Of a DNA stretch of 64,000 nucleotides, positions 18,634-28,208 are shown piece by piece. Position numbers and translations under genes: made by a program. Each line of letters starts with the position of its first letter. Position 1 is the first letter of the stretch. The notes beneath the pieces are model-generated. The model made no database searches. It worked only from the letters and a program-made list of their open reading frames with translations, and was not told the origin of the DNA. This DNA comes from Chryseobacterium sp. S0630. Lineage in GTDB: Bacteria > Bacteroidota > Bacteroidia > Flavobacteriales > Weeksellaceae. The stretch is from assembly GCF_024158915.1 (NCBI RefSeq), contig NZ_JAMZGF010000011.1, forward strand, positions 1-64,000, read 5' to 3'.

Positions 18634-19992
18634 CTATACAAAAGCACTGAAACCTGTAATCGATCGTCCTACGATGAGCGAGTTGATTTCTTTTGTTCCT
18701 TCGTAAGAATAAATGGCTTCTGCATCGGCAACAAATCTGGCCACATCATACTCGAGCAGAATTCCGTTTCCTCCCATTACTTCTCTTGCTCTGGAAACAA
18801 TATCTCTTGTTCTGAGGGTACAGAAAACTTTGGCTAAAGAAGCATGTTCATCTTTTAAAATTCCTTCATCCTGCATTTCAGACAGTCTGAAAACCATCGT
18901 CTGCATGGCAGTAAGGTTAGACAACATTTCCACCAGATGTCCCTGAATCATTTGGAATGAGGCGATAGGTCTTCCAAACTGTTCTCTTTTTTGGGTATAA
19001 TCCAACGCGCTTTCATAAGCTCCGCGTGCACAGCCTGTAGCCATCCATGCTACTCCAGCTCTTGTCATTCTCAGCACTTTTCCTGTATCTTTAAAGGAAT
19101 TAGCATTCTGCAAACGGTTTTCTTCGGTAACGAGACAATCTTTTAAGGTAATCAATCCGTTCTGGACAATTCTTAACGCCATTTTCCCTTTAATTTTTTC
19201 TACGGAATATCCAGGATTGTCTTTTTCTACAATAAATCCTTTTACTTCTCCGCTATCAAGATCTCTGGCCCAGATAATAATCAGATCAGCGAAAGTAGCA
19301 TTTCCAATCCATTTTTTCTGGCCATTCAGGACCCAGCCTTCCGGTGTTTTTTTACAGGTTACTGTAAGTCCGCCTGCTGCTCCGGATCCAACTTCCGGTT
19401 CAGTAAGCCCAAAGGCACCAATTTTTTCAAATTTCTGCATCTGCGGAAGCCATTTTTGCTTCTGTTCTTCAGATCCGCAGATATAAATAGAACCCATTGC
19501 CAGTCCGGATTGTACTCCGAAAAAAGTAGCAATAGAAGCATCTACTCTTGCCATTTCCATAGCAATAACACCTTCCATCAGGAAAGGCATTCCCGGACAG
19601 CCATAGCCTTCATAAGTAACACCACAAATATCCAGTTTTTGAAATTTTGGAATCAGCTCAAAAGGAAATTCATCTCTGAGCCAGTAATGATTGACCAGAG
19701 GTTTGACTTCTTTTTCCATGAATGCTCTTACTTTCAGCTGAATTTCGCGCTGTTCCGGAGTAAGAGTATGGTAGATATCATAAAAATCTCCGTCAATGGG
19801 CGGAAGTTCTTTCTTTTTCTTTTCCGGATCAAGCATTTTCATAAGCCCGGAAAGCTGTTTATCATCCAGTTTTGAGAAATTTTGCATCAGTTTTGGCAGA
19901 TCTACCTTTTGAGAAATAGTGCTCAACTGATCAAAATCTATGGATCTAAATAACTCTATTGCGTTTCTGATTTTGGAAAAAGTATTCGACAT
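18634..19992 (-). CDS. Acyl-CoA dehydrogenase (glutaryl-CoA dehydrogenase-like)
   Basis: FAD enzyme that oxidises acyl-CoA thioesters and passes electrons to ETF. The 452-residue form starts at ATG 19992; a TTG-started extension was rejected. After a 60-residue helical extension come the N-terminal domain, the flavin-binding GAFGLTEPEVGSG segment and WVLNGQKKWIGNA in the middle domain, and the C-terminal helical bundle ending in YSYEGTKEINSLIVGRSITG, with the catalytic Glu expected in YEGT. This motif and overall similarity point to the GcdH/acyl-CoA oxidase branch; the chain length of the substrate is not certain. Confidence 0.9.
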   Translation of the reverse strand: MSNTFSKIRNAIELFRSIDFDQLSTISQKVDLPKLMQNFSKLDDKQLSGLMKMLDPEKKKKELPPIDGDFYDIYHTLTPEQREIQLKVRAFMEKEVKPLVNHYWLRDEFPFELIPKFQKLDICGVTYEGYGCPGMPFLMEGVIAMEMARVDASIATFFGVQSGLAMGSIYICGSEEQKQKWLPQMQKFEKIGAFGLTEPEVGSGAAGGLTVTCKKTPEGWVLNGQKKWIGNATFADLIIIWARDLDSGEVKGFIVEKDNPGYSVEKIKGKMALRIVQNGLITLKDCLVTEENRLQNANSFKDTGKVLRMTRAGVAWMATGCARGAYESALDYTQKREQFGRPIASFQMIQGHLVEMLSNLTAMQTMVFRLSEMQDEGILKDEHASLAKVFCTLRTRDIVSRAREVMGGNGILLEYDVARFVADAEAIYSYEGTKEINSLIVGRSITGFSAFV

Positions 19993-20057
19993 AGTGATAG
20001 ATTGTAGTTTTGGTTTGTAAAAGATAAGCAAAAATTGCTCCGAAAGCTATGACTGAG

Positions 20058-20153
20058 GTTCAAGCGCATTTTACAAAACACTCAAATTCAACTTATTAAA
20101 ACTGAAAATTCCGTTTACAAGCTTTTTACTTTTGATTTTCAAGCGTTACAAAA
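20058..20153. repeat. Direct repeat upstream of the DUF4349 gene
   Basis: TTCAAGCG followed by TTACAAAA occurs twice (from 20059 with a 4-base insert, and at 20138), each near a GACTGA copy. It might be a pair of protein-binding sites. Confidence 0.35.
20127..20134 (+). promoter_or_regulatory. -7 box of the DUF4349 gene
   Basis: TACTTTTG matches TAnnTTTG, about 68 bases before the chosen start. It lies between the two direct-repeat copies. Confidence 0.45.
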
Positions 20154-20201
20154 GATCCTGACTGAACTTTGACTCAAGCAAAAACATTAAAAATCAACGT
20201 T

Positions 20202-21113
20202 ATGAAAACTACTTACATTAAATTATCACTAGCTGCTGTTCTTTTACTAGGAATTTATTCGTGTAAAAAGGGAGAAGTTTCCTCTAAAGATCTTGAAGCG
20301 TATGCCACTACCGATTCAGCTGCTGTTGTAGTTTCGGATAGTATTTCATCTGTTGCAGACATGAAAGTAAAAGACAAGCAGTTTATCAAGACTGCAGATG
20401 TGAATATGGAAGTAAAAGATGTGTATAATGCAACGATTGCTATTGAAAAATCTGTACAGGAGCTTGGAGGTTTTGTTACCAATAGTAATCTTCAAAGCAA
20501 CGTGGTTTCTGAGAACACTTATAACACATCTAATGAAGAGGCGATGCTGGTTAAAAAATACAAGACAGAGAACAGAATGCAGGTACGTATTCCTACGGAA
20601 AAGCTTGGTGAACTATTGACTGCCATCAATACAAACAAATTATTTCTTAATTCAAGAGCTATCAATGCAGAAGATGTAACAGCCAACATCAAGTATTCTG
20701 AACTGGAAGGAAAAAGAAATCAAAAAACTTCCGAGAACATCAGTAAGCTGAAAACAAATAAAGATAAAGTAACGTTGGATGACGAGAATATGTCTGAAGG
20801 AAATCTTCAAAAGCTGTCCAGCATGAACATGACAGATGATTTAAAATACAGCACGATTGACATTTACATCAAAGAGCCTCAGTTGCGCATTGCTGAAATT
20901 GCTGTTACCAACACTACAAATATTGATAATAAGTACAAATACAATTTCATCTATGATGCAAAAGACGGGTTTGTATACGGATTCTACCTGATTCAGAGAA
21001 TTATCGTTGGCCTTATCAATGTATGGCCTCTTGTATTAATTGCTGCTGCAATCATCTATTTTTTAAGAAAAAGAAAAATCACAAAACCTGAGTATTCAAA
21101 AAATCAGGAATAA
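20202..21113 (+). CDS. DUF4349 domain lipoprotein
   Basis: A 303-residue protein that begins at ATG 20202 with a lipoprotein signal (lipobox LGIYSC, Cys about 21). The DUF4349 region starts near FIKTADVNMEVKDVYNA and continues through the QVRIPTEKLGELL segment, with a charged helical stretch in the middle. One membrane helix near the C-terminus (VWPLVLIAAAIIYFL) is followed by a basic tail. Lipid anchor plus C-terminal helix suggest an envelope protein held at both ends. Function of the domain is unknown. It has a strong terminator of its own. Confidence 0.85.
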   Translation: MKTTYIKLSLAAVLLLGIYSCKKGEVSSKDLEAYATTDSAAVVVSDSISSVADMKVKDKQFIKTADVNMEVKDVYNATIAIEKSVQELGGFVTNSNLQSNVVSENTYNTSNEEAMLVKKYKTENRMQVRIPTEKLGELLTAINTNKLFLNSRAINAEDVTANIKYSELEGKRNQKTSENISKLKTNKDKVTLDDENMSEGNLQKLSSMNMTDDLKYSTIDIYIKEPQLRIAEIAVTNTTNIDNKYKYNFIYDAKDGFVYGFYLIQRIIVGLINVWPLVLIAAAIIYFLRKRKITKPEYSKNQE

Positions 21114-21162
21114 AAAAACCATCCTAACCAATTGGTTATCATCATAATTTTAGATTTTACAG

Positions 21163-21191
21163 CCTCCTGTTTTCAGGAGGTTTTTATTTTT
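21163..21191 (+). terminator. Terminator of the DUF4349 gene
   Basis: CCTCCTG/CAGGAGG stem with a 4-nt loop and a long T-run. Confidence 0.85.
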
Positions 21192-21204
21192 TTTGAAAAA
21201 AAAC

Positions 21205-21233
21205 TGTAACGATTGTAATGCCTGCTTTACCTA
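21205..21233 (+). promoter_or_regulatory. Possible ECF-type promoter of the TraB-sigma operon
   Basis: TGTAAC (21205-21210), then 17 bases, then TACCTA. It resembles the TGTAAC-N17-CGTCTA form of autoregulated ECF promoters in the -35 part; the -10 match is weak. Confidence 0.35.
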
Positions 21234-21270
21234 CTGTTTAAAAGAACAGAAAATCAAAAAAATCAATACT

Positions 21271-22146
21271 ATGAAAAATTTAATAAAACTTGGATTCGCA
21301 GCATTATTATCACTGAACTCCATAACTGCCAACGCACAAAGTAAAAGTAACAACAAGGAAAACAGTCTGCTTTGGGAAGTCTCCGGAAACGGACTTTCGA
21401 AGCCTTCTTATATTACCGGAACTTTTCATATCTTATGCAGTAAAGATTTTGAGATCAAACCGAAGGTATTAAAAGCACTTGAGAAATCTGACAACTTTGT
21501 TATGGAAATCAATTATACAGATCCCGCTGAAATGATGTCATTACAGAAAATGTTTAAAGCAGATAAAAAAATATCGGATCAGCTTTCTCCCGAAGAAGCT
21601 AAAGAACTGAATACTATTCTTGCCAATTACGGAACAGATCTGAAAAGTATAGATTCTTCAAGCCCTCAGGCTCTGTATGCACTGCTTTCTACCAAAGCAA
21701 TCCCCTGTCCTCAGACCGAAGTAAAACTTTACGAAATGGAACTTCTTCAGAAAGCAATGAAAGATAAAAAAAGCATCAAAGGACTCGAAAAAGTAGAAGA
21801 TCAGATGAAATCAATCAATGAAGCGTATGATCTGAAAAGCACGATCTCTCAGCTTAAAATGGACAAGGAGTATCAAGTATTGTTCAGACAGATGATTGAT
21901 GCTTTTAAAAATGAAAATGTACAATCTCTTTACAGTCTTTTTAAGGATGAAAGATTCATGAATGCCCAGCAGGAAAAGGCTATGCTTACCAACAGAAATC
22001 AAAACTGGGTAAAAGTAATGCCGGACATGATGAAAAAAGAAAGTTCTTTCTTTGCCGTTGGCGGCTCTCATCTTATGGGTGAAAACGGAATTATTCCTCT
22101 TCTACAGGCAAAAGGCTACACGGTAAAACCTGTATCAAGCTTATAA
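21271..22146 (+). CDS. TraB/GumN family protein
   Basis: A 291-residue exported protein starting at ATG 21271 with a signal peptide (about 1-22, ending near NAQS); a TTG-started extension upstream was rejected. It has the N-terminal GTFH motif (KPSYITGTFHIL) and the C-terminal FFAVGGSHLMGENGIIPLLQAKGYTVKPV, the two hallmark blocks of the TraB/PrgY/GumN fold, whose putative active site uses those GxxH and GxxHL elements. Biochemical role is uncertain; some relatives are proposed proteases. It is followed 24 bases later by a sigma-factor gene and is likely in the same operon. Confidence 0.88.
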   Translation: MKNLIKLGFAALLSLNSITANAQSKSNNKENSLLWEVSGNGLSKPSYITGTFHILCSKDFEIKPKVLKALEKSDNFVMEINYTDPAEMMSLQKMFKADKKISDQLSPEEAKELNTILANYGTDLKSIDSSSPQALYALLSTKAIPCPQTEVKLYEMELLQKAMKDKKSIKGLEKVEDQMKSINEAYDLKSTISQLKMDKEYQVLFRQMIDAFKNENVQSLYSLFKDERFMNAQQEKAMLTNRNQNWVKVMPDMMKKESSFFAVGGSHLMGENGIIPLLQAKGYTVKPVSSL

Positions 22147-22170
22147 TAATAACCAAACCATGAAACGATT

Positions 22171-22680
22171 GTGAGCAATCCAACTGAAACTGCTTTTTTA
22201 AAGCTCGTCAACCAGCACAAAGGTATCTTATACAAAGCCTCACGGATCTATGCCGATTCCGTAGAAGATCGGGAAGACCTTCAGCAGGAAATTCTTATCC
22301 AGCTTTGGAAGTCCTACCAGAATTTCAAAGGAAACAGTGAGTTTTCCACGTGGATGTATCGGGTTGCGATCAATACTGCAATTACATATTTAAAAAAGGA
22401 AAAGCAAAGATCCAATAATCATACAGATGCTCCTTCGCATTTTGAAGTACAGCAGGAAGATTATAATCCCACAAAAGACAGGCAGCTGGAAATTTTCTAC
22501 AGTGCCGTTCAGGAGCTTAATTCTTTAGAAAAAGCCGTCATATTTTATTTCATGGAAGGGATGTCACATAAAGAAATTGGAAATAATTTAGGCCTAAGTG
22601 AAGGTAATGCCCGTGTAAAACTCAACAGAACAAAAGAAAAAATACAGCAAATCATAAAAAAATCAGGTTATGAATTTTGA
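22171..22680 (+). CDS. RNA polymerase sigma factor, sigma-70 family (ECF)
   Basis: A 169-residue ECF-type sigma factor. Region 2 is around residues 10-80 (DREDLQQEILIQLWKSYQNF...FSTWMYRVAINTAI) and region 4 around 110-165 (LNSLEKAVIFYFMEGMSHKEIGNNLGLSEGNARVKLNRTKEKI). The best start is GTG 22171; an ATG just upstream leads to a stop after four codons. It overlaps the following membrane-protein gene by 11 bases, the classical sigma/anti-sigma arrangement. The target genes are unknown; its own operon is a likely one. Confidence 0.9.
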   Translation: MSNPTETAFLKLVNQHKGILYKASRIYADSVEDREDLQQEILIQLWKSYQNFKGNSEFSTWMYRVAINTAITYLKKEKQRSNNHTDAPSHFEVQQEDYNPTKDRQLEIFYSAVQELNSLEKAVIFYFMEGMSHKEIGNNLGLSEGNARVKLNRTKEKIQQIIKKSGYEF

Positions 22681-23275
22681 TCAATTAAAAGAACAGTGGA
22701 ATAAGGAAGACAGCGACGTCCATATTCCTGATACGATAGAACAATTAAAGGAAAGCAAGCACCCTATAGAAAAAATCCAGAAAAACATGAAGAAAGAATT
22801 TCCTATGCAGGTTCTGGCCATCATTCTGATCGCTTTTTTCCCTCTTCAGTTTAAATTTCCTCATTCACAATACATTATTTATTATGTATCCTATACGATG
22901 ATGGTCGTTATATCTTCGTACTATCTGCTAGGATTTTATAAATTCTACAAACAGACGGAACTTTATACCGGAAACACCAAAAACAGCCTTTGGAAAATAT
23001 ACCATGAACTTCGGCTGAATATGGAAAGATACCAGTCTTTCGGATTTCTGTTACTTCCTCATTTCCTTGTAACGATAGGTATGGTGATTTATAATACGAT
23101 GAAAGAACATGGAAAATCTTTAACAGAACTTACCACTGCTCATCAACAAGGTTTAATCATTGCAGTTCTTATCGGAACTTTAGGACTGATAACAAGCATC
23201 GTTCTATGGACAAAATACGTCTATGGAAGGAGTGCCAAACAACTGGAAACAATTCTGAACGAAATGGAAGAATAA
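22670..23275 (+). CDS. Membrane protein, probable anti-sigma partner
   Basis: A 201-residue protein with a soluble acidic N-terminus of about 45 residues (FDQLKEQWNKEDSD) followed by four predicted membrane helices. The first ORF residues overlap the end of the sigma gene, which implies translational coupling. A cytoplasmic N-terminal tail plus membrane anchor is what an anti-sigma factor of this kind would need, but no zinc-binding ZAS motif is present, so the function is inferred from position only. Confidence 0.75.
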   Translation: MNFDQLKEQWNKEDSDVHIPDTIEQLKESKHPIEKIQKNMKKEFPMQVLAIILIAFFPLQFKFPHSQYIIYYVSYTMMVVISSYYLLGFYKFYKQTELYTGNTKNSLWKIYHELRLNMERYQSFGFLLLPHFLVTIGMVIYNTMKEHGKSLTELTTAHQQGLIIAVLIGTLGLITSIVLWTKYVYGRSAKQLETILNEMEE

Positions 23276-23310
23276 CCTTGAAAACTCCTGTCACAAAACA
23301 TTTTTCATAC

Positions 23311-23340
23311 AACCTCAGATAAACTCTGAGGTTTTGTTTT
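23311..23340 (+). terminator. Terminator of the sigma operon
   Basis: Perfect 9-bp stem AACCTCAGA/TCTGAGGTT with a 5-nt loop, then TTTGTTTTTT. Confidence 0.85.
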
Positions 23341-23393
23341 TTAAAAAATCGTTATTTATTATCTTCAAATTTATCTGAGGTTTTATTTTTCCG

Positions 23394-23401
23394 TAAATTT
23401 G
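23394..23401 (+). promoter_or_regulatory. -7 box of pgi
   Basis: TAAATTTG followed by C matches the TAnnTTTG consensus 80 bases upstream of pgi. Confidence 0.5.
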
Positions 23402-23481
23402 CAAATCAGAAATAAATCATTATGGATTATGAGCTCTTCTCATCCGATACATGATCTTCTGAGCGATAAAAATTCTGTAAT

Positions 23482-25122
23482 ATGCTATCAAAAATAAATC
23501 CAACACAAACTAGCAGCTGGAAAGCACTTGACGAACACTTCGGTGGAAATGACTTTGATCTTAGAACTCTTTTCCAGTACAACCCGAACCGTTTTAATGA
23601 GTTTTCTCTACAAAAGGACAACTATCTTTTTGATTATTCTAAAAACCTGATTGATTCAAGAACCAAGGATCTTTTATTACAATTGGCAGAAGAAAGTCAG
23701 TTAAAAGATGCTATTTCCAGAATGTTCTCGGGAGATAAAATCAATGAAACTGAAGGAAGAGCAGTTCTTCATACAGCTTTAAGAGATTTTTCTGACCGTG
23801 AAATTATCGTAGATGGAGAAAACATCAAACCACAGATTAAAAGAGTTCTTGAGCATATGAAATCTTTTTCTGAAAAGATTATTTCAGGAGAACATAAAGG
23901 TTTCAGCGGAAAAGAGATTACAGATGTAGTCAACATCGGGATTGGAGGATCAGACTTAGGTCCTGTAATGGTTTGTTCAGCTTTAAAGCATTTTAAAACA
24001 AGATTAAGCGCTCACTTTGTTTCCAATGTGGACGGAAATCATATTGCAGAAGTAGTGAAAGATTTAAATCCTGAAACTACTTTATTCATCATTGCTTCCA
24101 AAACATTTACGACTCAGGAAACAATGACGAATGCCAATTCAGCTAAAGACTGGTTCCTGAAAGCAGGAAAACAGGAAGATGTAGCCAAGCATTTCGTTGC
24201 TTTATCTACTAATATTGAAGAAGTTAAGAAGTTCGGAATCGCAGAAGAAAATATTTTTGAGTTCTGGGACTGGGTAGGCGGAAGATATTCTCTTTGGAGC
24301 GCAATCGGATTAAGTATCGTACTTTCTGTAGGATATGAAAACTTCGAACAGCTTTTAAGAGGTGCTTTTGATACAGATCAGCACTTCCAGACAGCAGAAT
24401 TCTCTGAAAACGTTCCTGTATTAATGGGACTTTTGGGAATCTGGTACCGTAATTTCTATGCAGCAACTACTTATGCTATCTTACCTTATTCTCAATATCT
24501 GGACAGATTTGCAGCCTATCTTCAGCAGGGAGATATGGAAAGTAACGGAAAATGTGTAGACAGAAACGGCGAATTCGTAGAATATGAAACGGGGCCGATC
24601 ATCTGGGGAGAACCTGGAACAAACGGCCAGCACGCATTTTATCAGTTAATCCACCAGGGAACAGAATTGATTCCGGCAGATTTTATTGCCTATGCAAAAA
24701 GCCCGAACCATGTTTCTGATCACCAGGACAAGCTATTAGCTAACTTTTTCGCTCAGACTGAAGCACTTGCCTTCGGAAAACTGGAAGAAGAAGTGGAAGA
24801 AGAACTTAGAAATTCCGGAAAATCTGATGAAGAAATAAACAGACTGATCAATTTCAAAGTCTTCCATGGAAATACACCAACTAACTCTATATTATTCAAA
24901 GAATTAACTCCTTTTTCACTAGGCCAGCTGATTGCTCTTTACGAACACAAAATTTTCGTTCAAGGGGTAATCTGGAATATTTTCAGTTTTGACCAGTTTG
25001 GAGTGGAATTAGGAAAAGTATTAGCCAATAAAATCCTTCCGGAGCTTGAAAACAATGAGGCAATAAGCTCTCATGACAGCTCTACCAATGGATTGATCAA
25101 TTACTATAAGGAAAACAAATAG
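23482..25122 (+). CDS. pgi: Glucose-6-phosphate isomerase
   Basis: Interconverts glucose-6-phosphate and fructose-6-phosphate in glycolysis and gluconeogenesis. The 546-residue length is that of the long bacterial/eukaryotic type. Recognisable blocks are [11 protein letters not shown] near residue 153, the phosphate-binding [15 protein letters not shown] near 210, [15 protein letters not shown] near 262, the active-site [23 protein letters not shown] near 373 and the C-terminal [20 protein letters not shown]. Cytoplasmic. It heads a run of plus-strand genes (folD, queE) with a 47-base gap to folD. Confidence 0.97.
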   Translation: MLSKINPTQTSSWKALDEHFGGNDFDLRTLFQYNPNRFNEFSLQKDNYLFDYSKNLIDSRTKDLLLQLAEESQLKDAISRMFSGDKINETEGRAVLHTALRDFSDREIIVDGENIKPQIKRVLEHMKSFSEKIISGEHKGFSGKEITDVVNIGIGGSDLGPVMVCSALKHFKTRLSAHFVSNVDGNHIAEVVKDLNPETTLFIIASKTFTTQETMTNANSAKDWFLKAGKQEDVAKHFVALSTNIEEVKKFGIAEENIFEFWDWVGGRYSLWSAIGLSIVLSVGYENFEQLLRGAFDTDQHFQTAEFSENVPVLMGLLGIWYRNFYAATTYAILPYSQYLDRFAAYLQQGDMESNGKCVDRNGEFVEYETGPIIWGEPGTNGQHAFYQLIHQGTELIPADFIAYAKSPNHVSDHQDKLLANFFAQTEALAFGKLEEEVEEELRNSGKSDEEINRLINFKVFHGNTPTNSILFKELTPFSLGQLIALYEHKIFVQGVIWNIFSFDQFGVELGKVLANKILPELENNEAISSHDSSTNGLINYYKENK

Positions 25123-25169
25123 TAAGTAAAAAGAAAGTAAAAGTAAATCTATAAAGTAAAAAAGTAAAA

Positions 25170-26054
25170 ATGGCAGAAATTCTTGACGGACTTAAAGTAT
25201 CCAAGGAAATTAAAGCAGAGATCAAGGTTGAAGTAGAAAAGATTCTCGCAAGCAAAAGAAGAGCTCCACATTTGGTGGCTATTCTTGTAGGAAATAATGG
25301 AGCTAGCAAGGCCTATGTAAACTCTAAAGTGAAAGACTGTGAGGAAGTAGGATTTCAATCCAGCTTAATCAAGTTTCCAAGCACTGTTTCTGAATCTGAA
25401 CTATTGGAAAAAATTGACGAGCTTAATAAGTCTAAAGCAGTAGACGGATTTATCGTTCAGCTGCCTTTACCAGATCAGATTGATCAGGAGAAAATCATCA
25501 ATGCTATTGACCCTAGAAAAGATGTGGATGGTTTCCACCCTGAAAACTTCGGAAAAATGGCTCTTGAAATGGATACTTTCTTACCGGCAACTCCTTTCGG
25601 AATTTTAACATTATTGGAAAGATATAATATTGAAACGAAAGGAAAAGACTGTGTAATTATCGGAAGAAGTAAAATTGTAGGAAGACCAATGAGTATTTTG
25701 ATGGGAAGAAAAGATTTCCCTGGAAACTCTACCGTTACCCTTACACACTCATACACAAAAGACATCGAAGAATACACAAGAAAAGCAGACATCGTTATTA
25801 CCGCTTTGGGAGATCCTCATTTCTTAAAAGGAGATATGATCAAGGAAGGAGCCGTAATTGTGGACGTGGGTATTACAAGAGTAGATAATGACTCTCCAAA
25901 AGGATATTACCTTGCAGGTGATGTAGATTTTGACAGCTGTGCTGCAAAAGCAAGCTGGATTACTCCGGTACCAGGAGGAGTAGGCCCAATGACAAGAGCG
26001 ATGTTGATGAAAAATACCATCATTGCTTATAAAACTTCGGTCTATAACGACTAA
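25170..26054 (+). CDS. folD: Bifunctional methylenetetrahydrofolate dehydrogenase/cyclohydrolase
   Basis: Makes 10-formyl-THF from 5,10-methylene-THF in one-carbon metabolism, cytoplasmic. The 294 residues carry the catalytic YVNSKVKDCEEVG segment (Tyr/Lys pair near residues 50-56), VDGFIVQLPLPDQID, the FolD signature CVIIGRSKIVGRPMS in the Rossmann half and the C-terminal ITPVPGGVGPMTRAMLM. The gap after pgi is full of short AAGTAAA repeats. queE follows 7 bases later, so the two are probably co-transcribed. Confidence 0.97.
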   Translation: MAEILDGLKVSKEIKAEIKVEVEKILASKRRAPHLVAILVGNNGASKAYVNSKVKDCEEVGFQSSLIKFPSTVSESELLEKIDELNKSKAVDGFIVQLPLPDQIDQEKIINAIDPRKDVDGFHPENFGKMALEMDTFLPATPFGILTLLERYNIETKGKDCVIIGRSKIVGRPMSILMGRKDFPGNSTVTLTHSYTKDIEEYTRKADIVITALGDPHFLKGDMIKEGAVIVDVGITRVDNDSPKGYYLAGDVDFDSCAAKASWITPVPGGVGPMTRAMLMKNTIIAYKTSVYND

Positions 26055-26061
26055 TTTTAAA

Positions 26062-26691
26062 ATGAATAAAGAAGAAGATATTTTATTAAAAGAAGGTAAA
26101 ATGCTCCCTGTAATGGAGCATTTTTACACTTTACAGGGAGAAGGAGCACACACAGGAAAAGCCGCATACTTTATCAGGCTGGGAGGGTGCGATGTAGGAT
26201 GTCACTGGTGTGATGTAAAAGAAAGCTGGGATCCGGAACTTCATCCCCTGATGAATGCAGAAGAAATTGCAGAAACTGCAGCTAAACACTGTAAAACAAT
26301 TGTGTTGACTGGTGGTGAGCCTTTAATGTGGAATTTAGATATCCTGACATCCAAACTAAAAGAACTAGGGTGTACAGTACATATCGAAACTTCCGGAGCT
26401 TATCCGATGAGCGGTCAACTGGACTGGATTACCCTTTCACCAAAGAAAACAGGGCTTCCTAAAGAAGAGATTTATCAAAAGGCCAATGAGCTTAAAGTCA
26501 TTATTTTCAACCAGCATGATTTTACATTTGCTCAGGAACAGGCTGCAAAAGTTTCTGAAAACTGTAAGCTTTATCTTCAGAGTGAATGGAGCAAAAGAGA
26601 TGATATGTATCCTAAGATTACAGATTTCATCCTGGAAAACCCTGAATGGCAGGCTTCTGTTCAGACGCACAAATATCTGAATATCCCGTAA
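26062..26691 (+). CDS. queE: 7-carboxy-7-deazaguanine synthase
   Basis: Radical SAM enzyme that converts CPH4 to 7-carboxy-7-deazaguanine in the queuosine/7-deazaguanine pathway. At 209 residues (start ATG 26062) it has the QueE-type short form. The radical SAM cluster cysteines are in GGCDVGCHWCD (C-x3-C-x2-C) near residue 45, preceded by FYTLQGEGAHTGKAAYFIRL. TGGEPLMW is the SAM-binding GGE motif. No other queuosine genes are in the window. A second in-frame ATG at 26101 is also possible. Confidence 0.93.
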   Translation: MNKEEDILLKEGKMLPVMEHFYTLQGEGAHTGKAAYFIRLGGCDVGCHWCDVKESWDPELHPLMNAEEIAETAAKHCKTIVLTGGEPLMWNLDILTSKLKELGCTVHIETSGAYPMSGQLDWITLSPKKTGLPKEEIYQKANELKVIIFNQHDFTFAQEQAAKVSENCKLYLQSEWSKRDDMYPKITDFILENPEWQASVQTHKYLNIP

Positions 26692-26734
26692 AAAAGTGTA
26701 AATTAGCCGGGCTTATCCACTATAATACCGATAG

Positions 26735-28105
26735 ATGCAGAGAATTCGATACTCTAGATACCTGAAATCAATCATTATGTTGCTTGACCTCATGGTTATT
26801 GCATCTATCTTCATATTCTTTTTTATAAGCAGAAACGAAAGTTTAAAATACAATAAAGAAACCTGGTATCAGAATAGTTTTTCTCTGGTTCTGTTGTTTT
26901 TGTTCTGGGTACTATTAAGTGGTAGGACAAAAATATACAATATTCCGAGGAACCTTACTTATACCCTGTTTCTTGAACGCCTCTTAATCCATTTCCTCTT
27001 TTTTATACTGGGAGTACTGCTTATAGGAAAGGTAAGTAATAATGTATTTTTCAATTCGGATATTTACTGGCTTTCACTTTATCTTTTTATTGCCATTTTC
27101 CTGGCGAAATCATTAGTCTATTTCGCAATCAAGTACCTGCGATCTCTTGGAGCCAACTACAGAAACGTAATGTTTTTGGGAGACAGCCACTCTACAGAGA
27201 TTCTTAAGAATATCTTTACAGAACGTAAAGATTATGGGTACAGAATATTTGAATACGATTATTCTGAGGTTAAGATTAATGAACTGGTTGCATTCTGGAA
27301 AAAGAACGGAATTCATACCTTGTTTTTATCTACAGAAAACTCTTATGATGAAACCATGGAAACTGAAATTTTCAGATTGGCTGAGGATAATAAGATTCAT
27401 ATTTCATTGATTCCAAGCATTACACAAAGTGATTTTTTCCTTTATGATCTTGGATATATACAAACCCAGCCGGTACTTAATCAGGCCAGATATCCGTTAG
27501 ATTATTATTCTAATTTCCTGATGAAAAGGACATTAGACATTTTCTTCTCTGCTATTATATTGGTTTTCATTTGCTCATGGGTATTTCCAATTATTGCCAT
27601 TTTAATCAAAACAACTTCTAAAGGTCCGGTATTTTTCATTCAGAAGAGATACGGTTTTCATGAAGAGGTTTTTAATTGTATTAAATTCAGAACAATGGTT
27701 GTTAATGATGAATCTACAACCAAAACCACCTCTGTAAATGATTCCAGAATTACCAGAGTGGGTAAATTTTTAAGAAAAACCAGTCTTGATGAACTTCCTC
27801 AATTCCTTAATGTGTTGAGAGGTGAAATGTCTGTAGTAGGTCCGCGTCCACATATGCTGGCTGTTGACAATTATTACAAACCCAAAATCGGAAGATACAG
27901 TCTGAGAAGTATGGTTAATCCGGGTATTACCGGACTGGCACAGGTGAATGGACTGCGTGGTGACTTCGGAGATGTGGAAGTAGAAATGAAAAAAAGAGTT
28001 CTGGCAGATGCTTTCTATGTAAGAAACTGGAGTTTCGTACTTGATGTGGTTATTATTTTAAAAACCGTTTTATTGGTGATTGGAGGAGATAAAAACGCAA
28101 AATAA
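26735..28105 (+). CDS. Polyprenyl glycosylphosphotransferase (initiating sugar transferase)
   Basis: A 456-residue inner-membrane enzyme of the WcaJ/WbaP type, which transfers a sugar-1-phosphate to undecaprenyl phosphate to start a glycan repeat unit. Four N-terminal helices (about 10-130) are followed by a Rossmann-like CoA-binding domain (NVMFLGDSHS near 145), a fifth helix near residue 270 and the bacterial sugar transferase domain, with KGPVFFIQKRYGF, FRTM, KTSLDELPQFLNVLRGEMSVVGPRPH and NPGITGLAQVNG. It would supply the lipid-linked precursor for genes such as the flippase at 3962-5215. Sugar specificity is unknown. Confidence 0.93.
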   Translation: MQRIRYSRYLKSIIMLLDLMVIASIFIFFFISRNESLKYNKETWYQNSFSLVLLFLFWVLLSGRTKIYNIPRNLTYTLFLERLLIHFLFFILGVLLIGKVSNNVFFNSDIYWLSLYLFIAIFLAKSLVYFAIKYLRSLGANYRNVMFLGDSHSTEILKNIFTERKDYGYRIFEYDYSEVKINELVAFWKKNGIHTLFLSTENSYDETMETEIFRLAEDNKIHISLIPSITQSDFFLYDLGYIQTQPVLNQARYPLDYYSNFLMKRTLDIFFSAIILVFICSWVFPIIAILIKTTSKGPVFFIQKRYGFHEEVFNCIKFRTMVVNDESTTKTTSVNDSRITRVGKFLRKTSLDELPQFLNVLRGEMSVVGPRPHMLAVDNYYKPKIGRYSLRSMVNPGITGLAQVNGLRGDFGDVEVEMKKRVLADAFYVRNWSFVLDVVIILKTVLLVIGGDKNAK

Positions 28106-28208
28106 AGAGCGGAATAAGATAAATATTGAAATAATTTTAACACAAAACCAAGCTTCGGTCTTATTCTTGACTGTAGTCCAATTAAATAAAAAAGTCTAAT
28201 TTAGCAGT

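Noticed and set aside
19993-20031. 13-residue extension of the acyl-CoA dehydrogenase
   Set aside because: It needs a TTG start; the ATG at 19992 is the simpler choice.
21193-21270. N-terminal extension of the TraB/GumN protein with three extra Cys
   Set aside because: It uses a TTG start right after the terminator T-run; the ATG at 21271 gives a clean signal peptide.
26062-26691. QueE as a radical SAM maturase for the GG-leader peptides
   Set aside because: The C-x3-C-x2-C site and size are those of queuosine-pathway QueE and it lacks extra cluster-binding SPASM-type cysteines.
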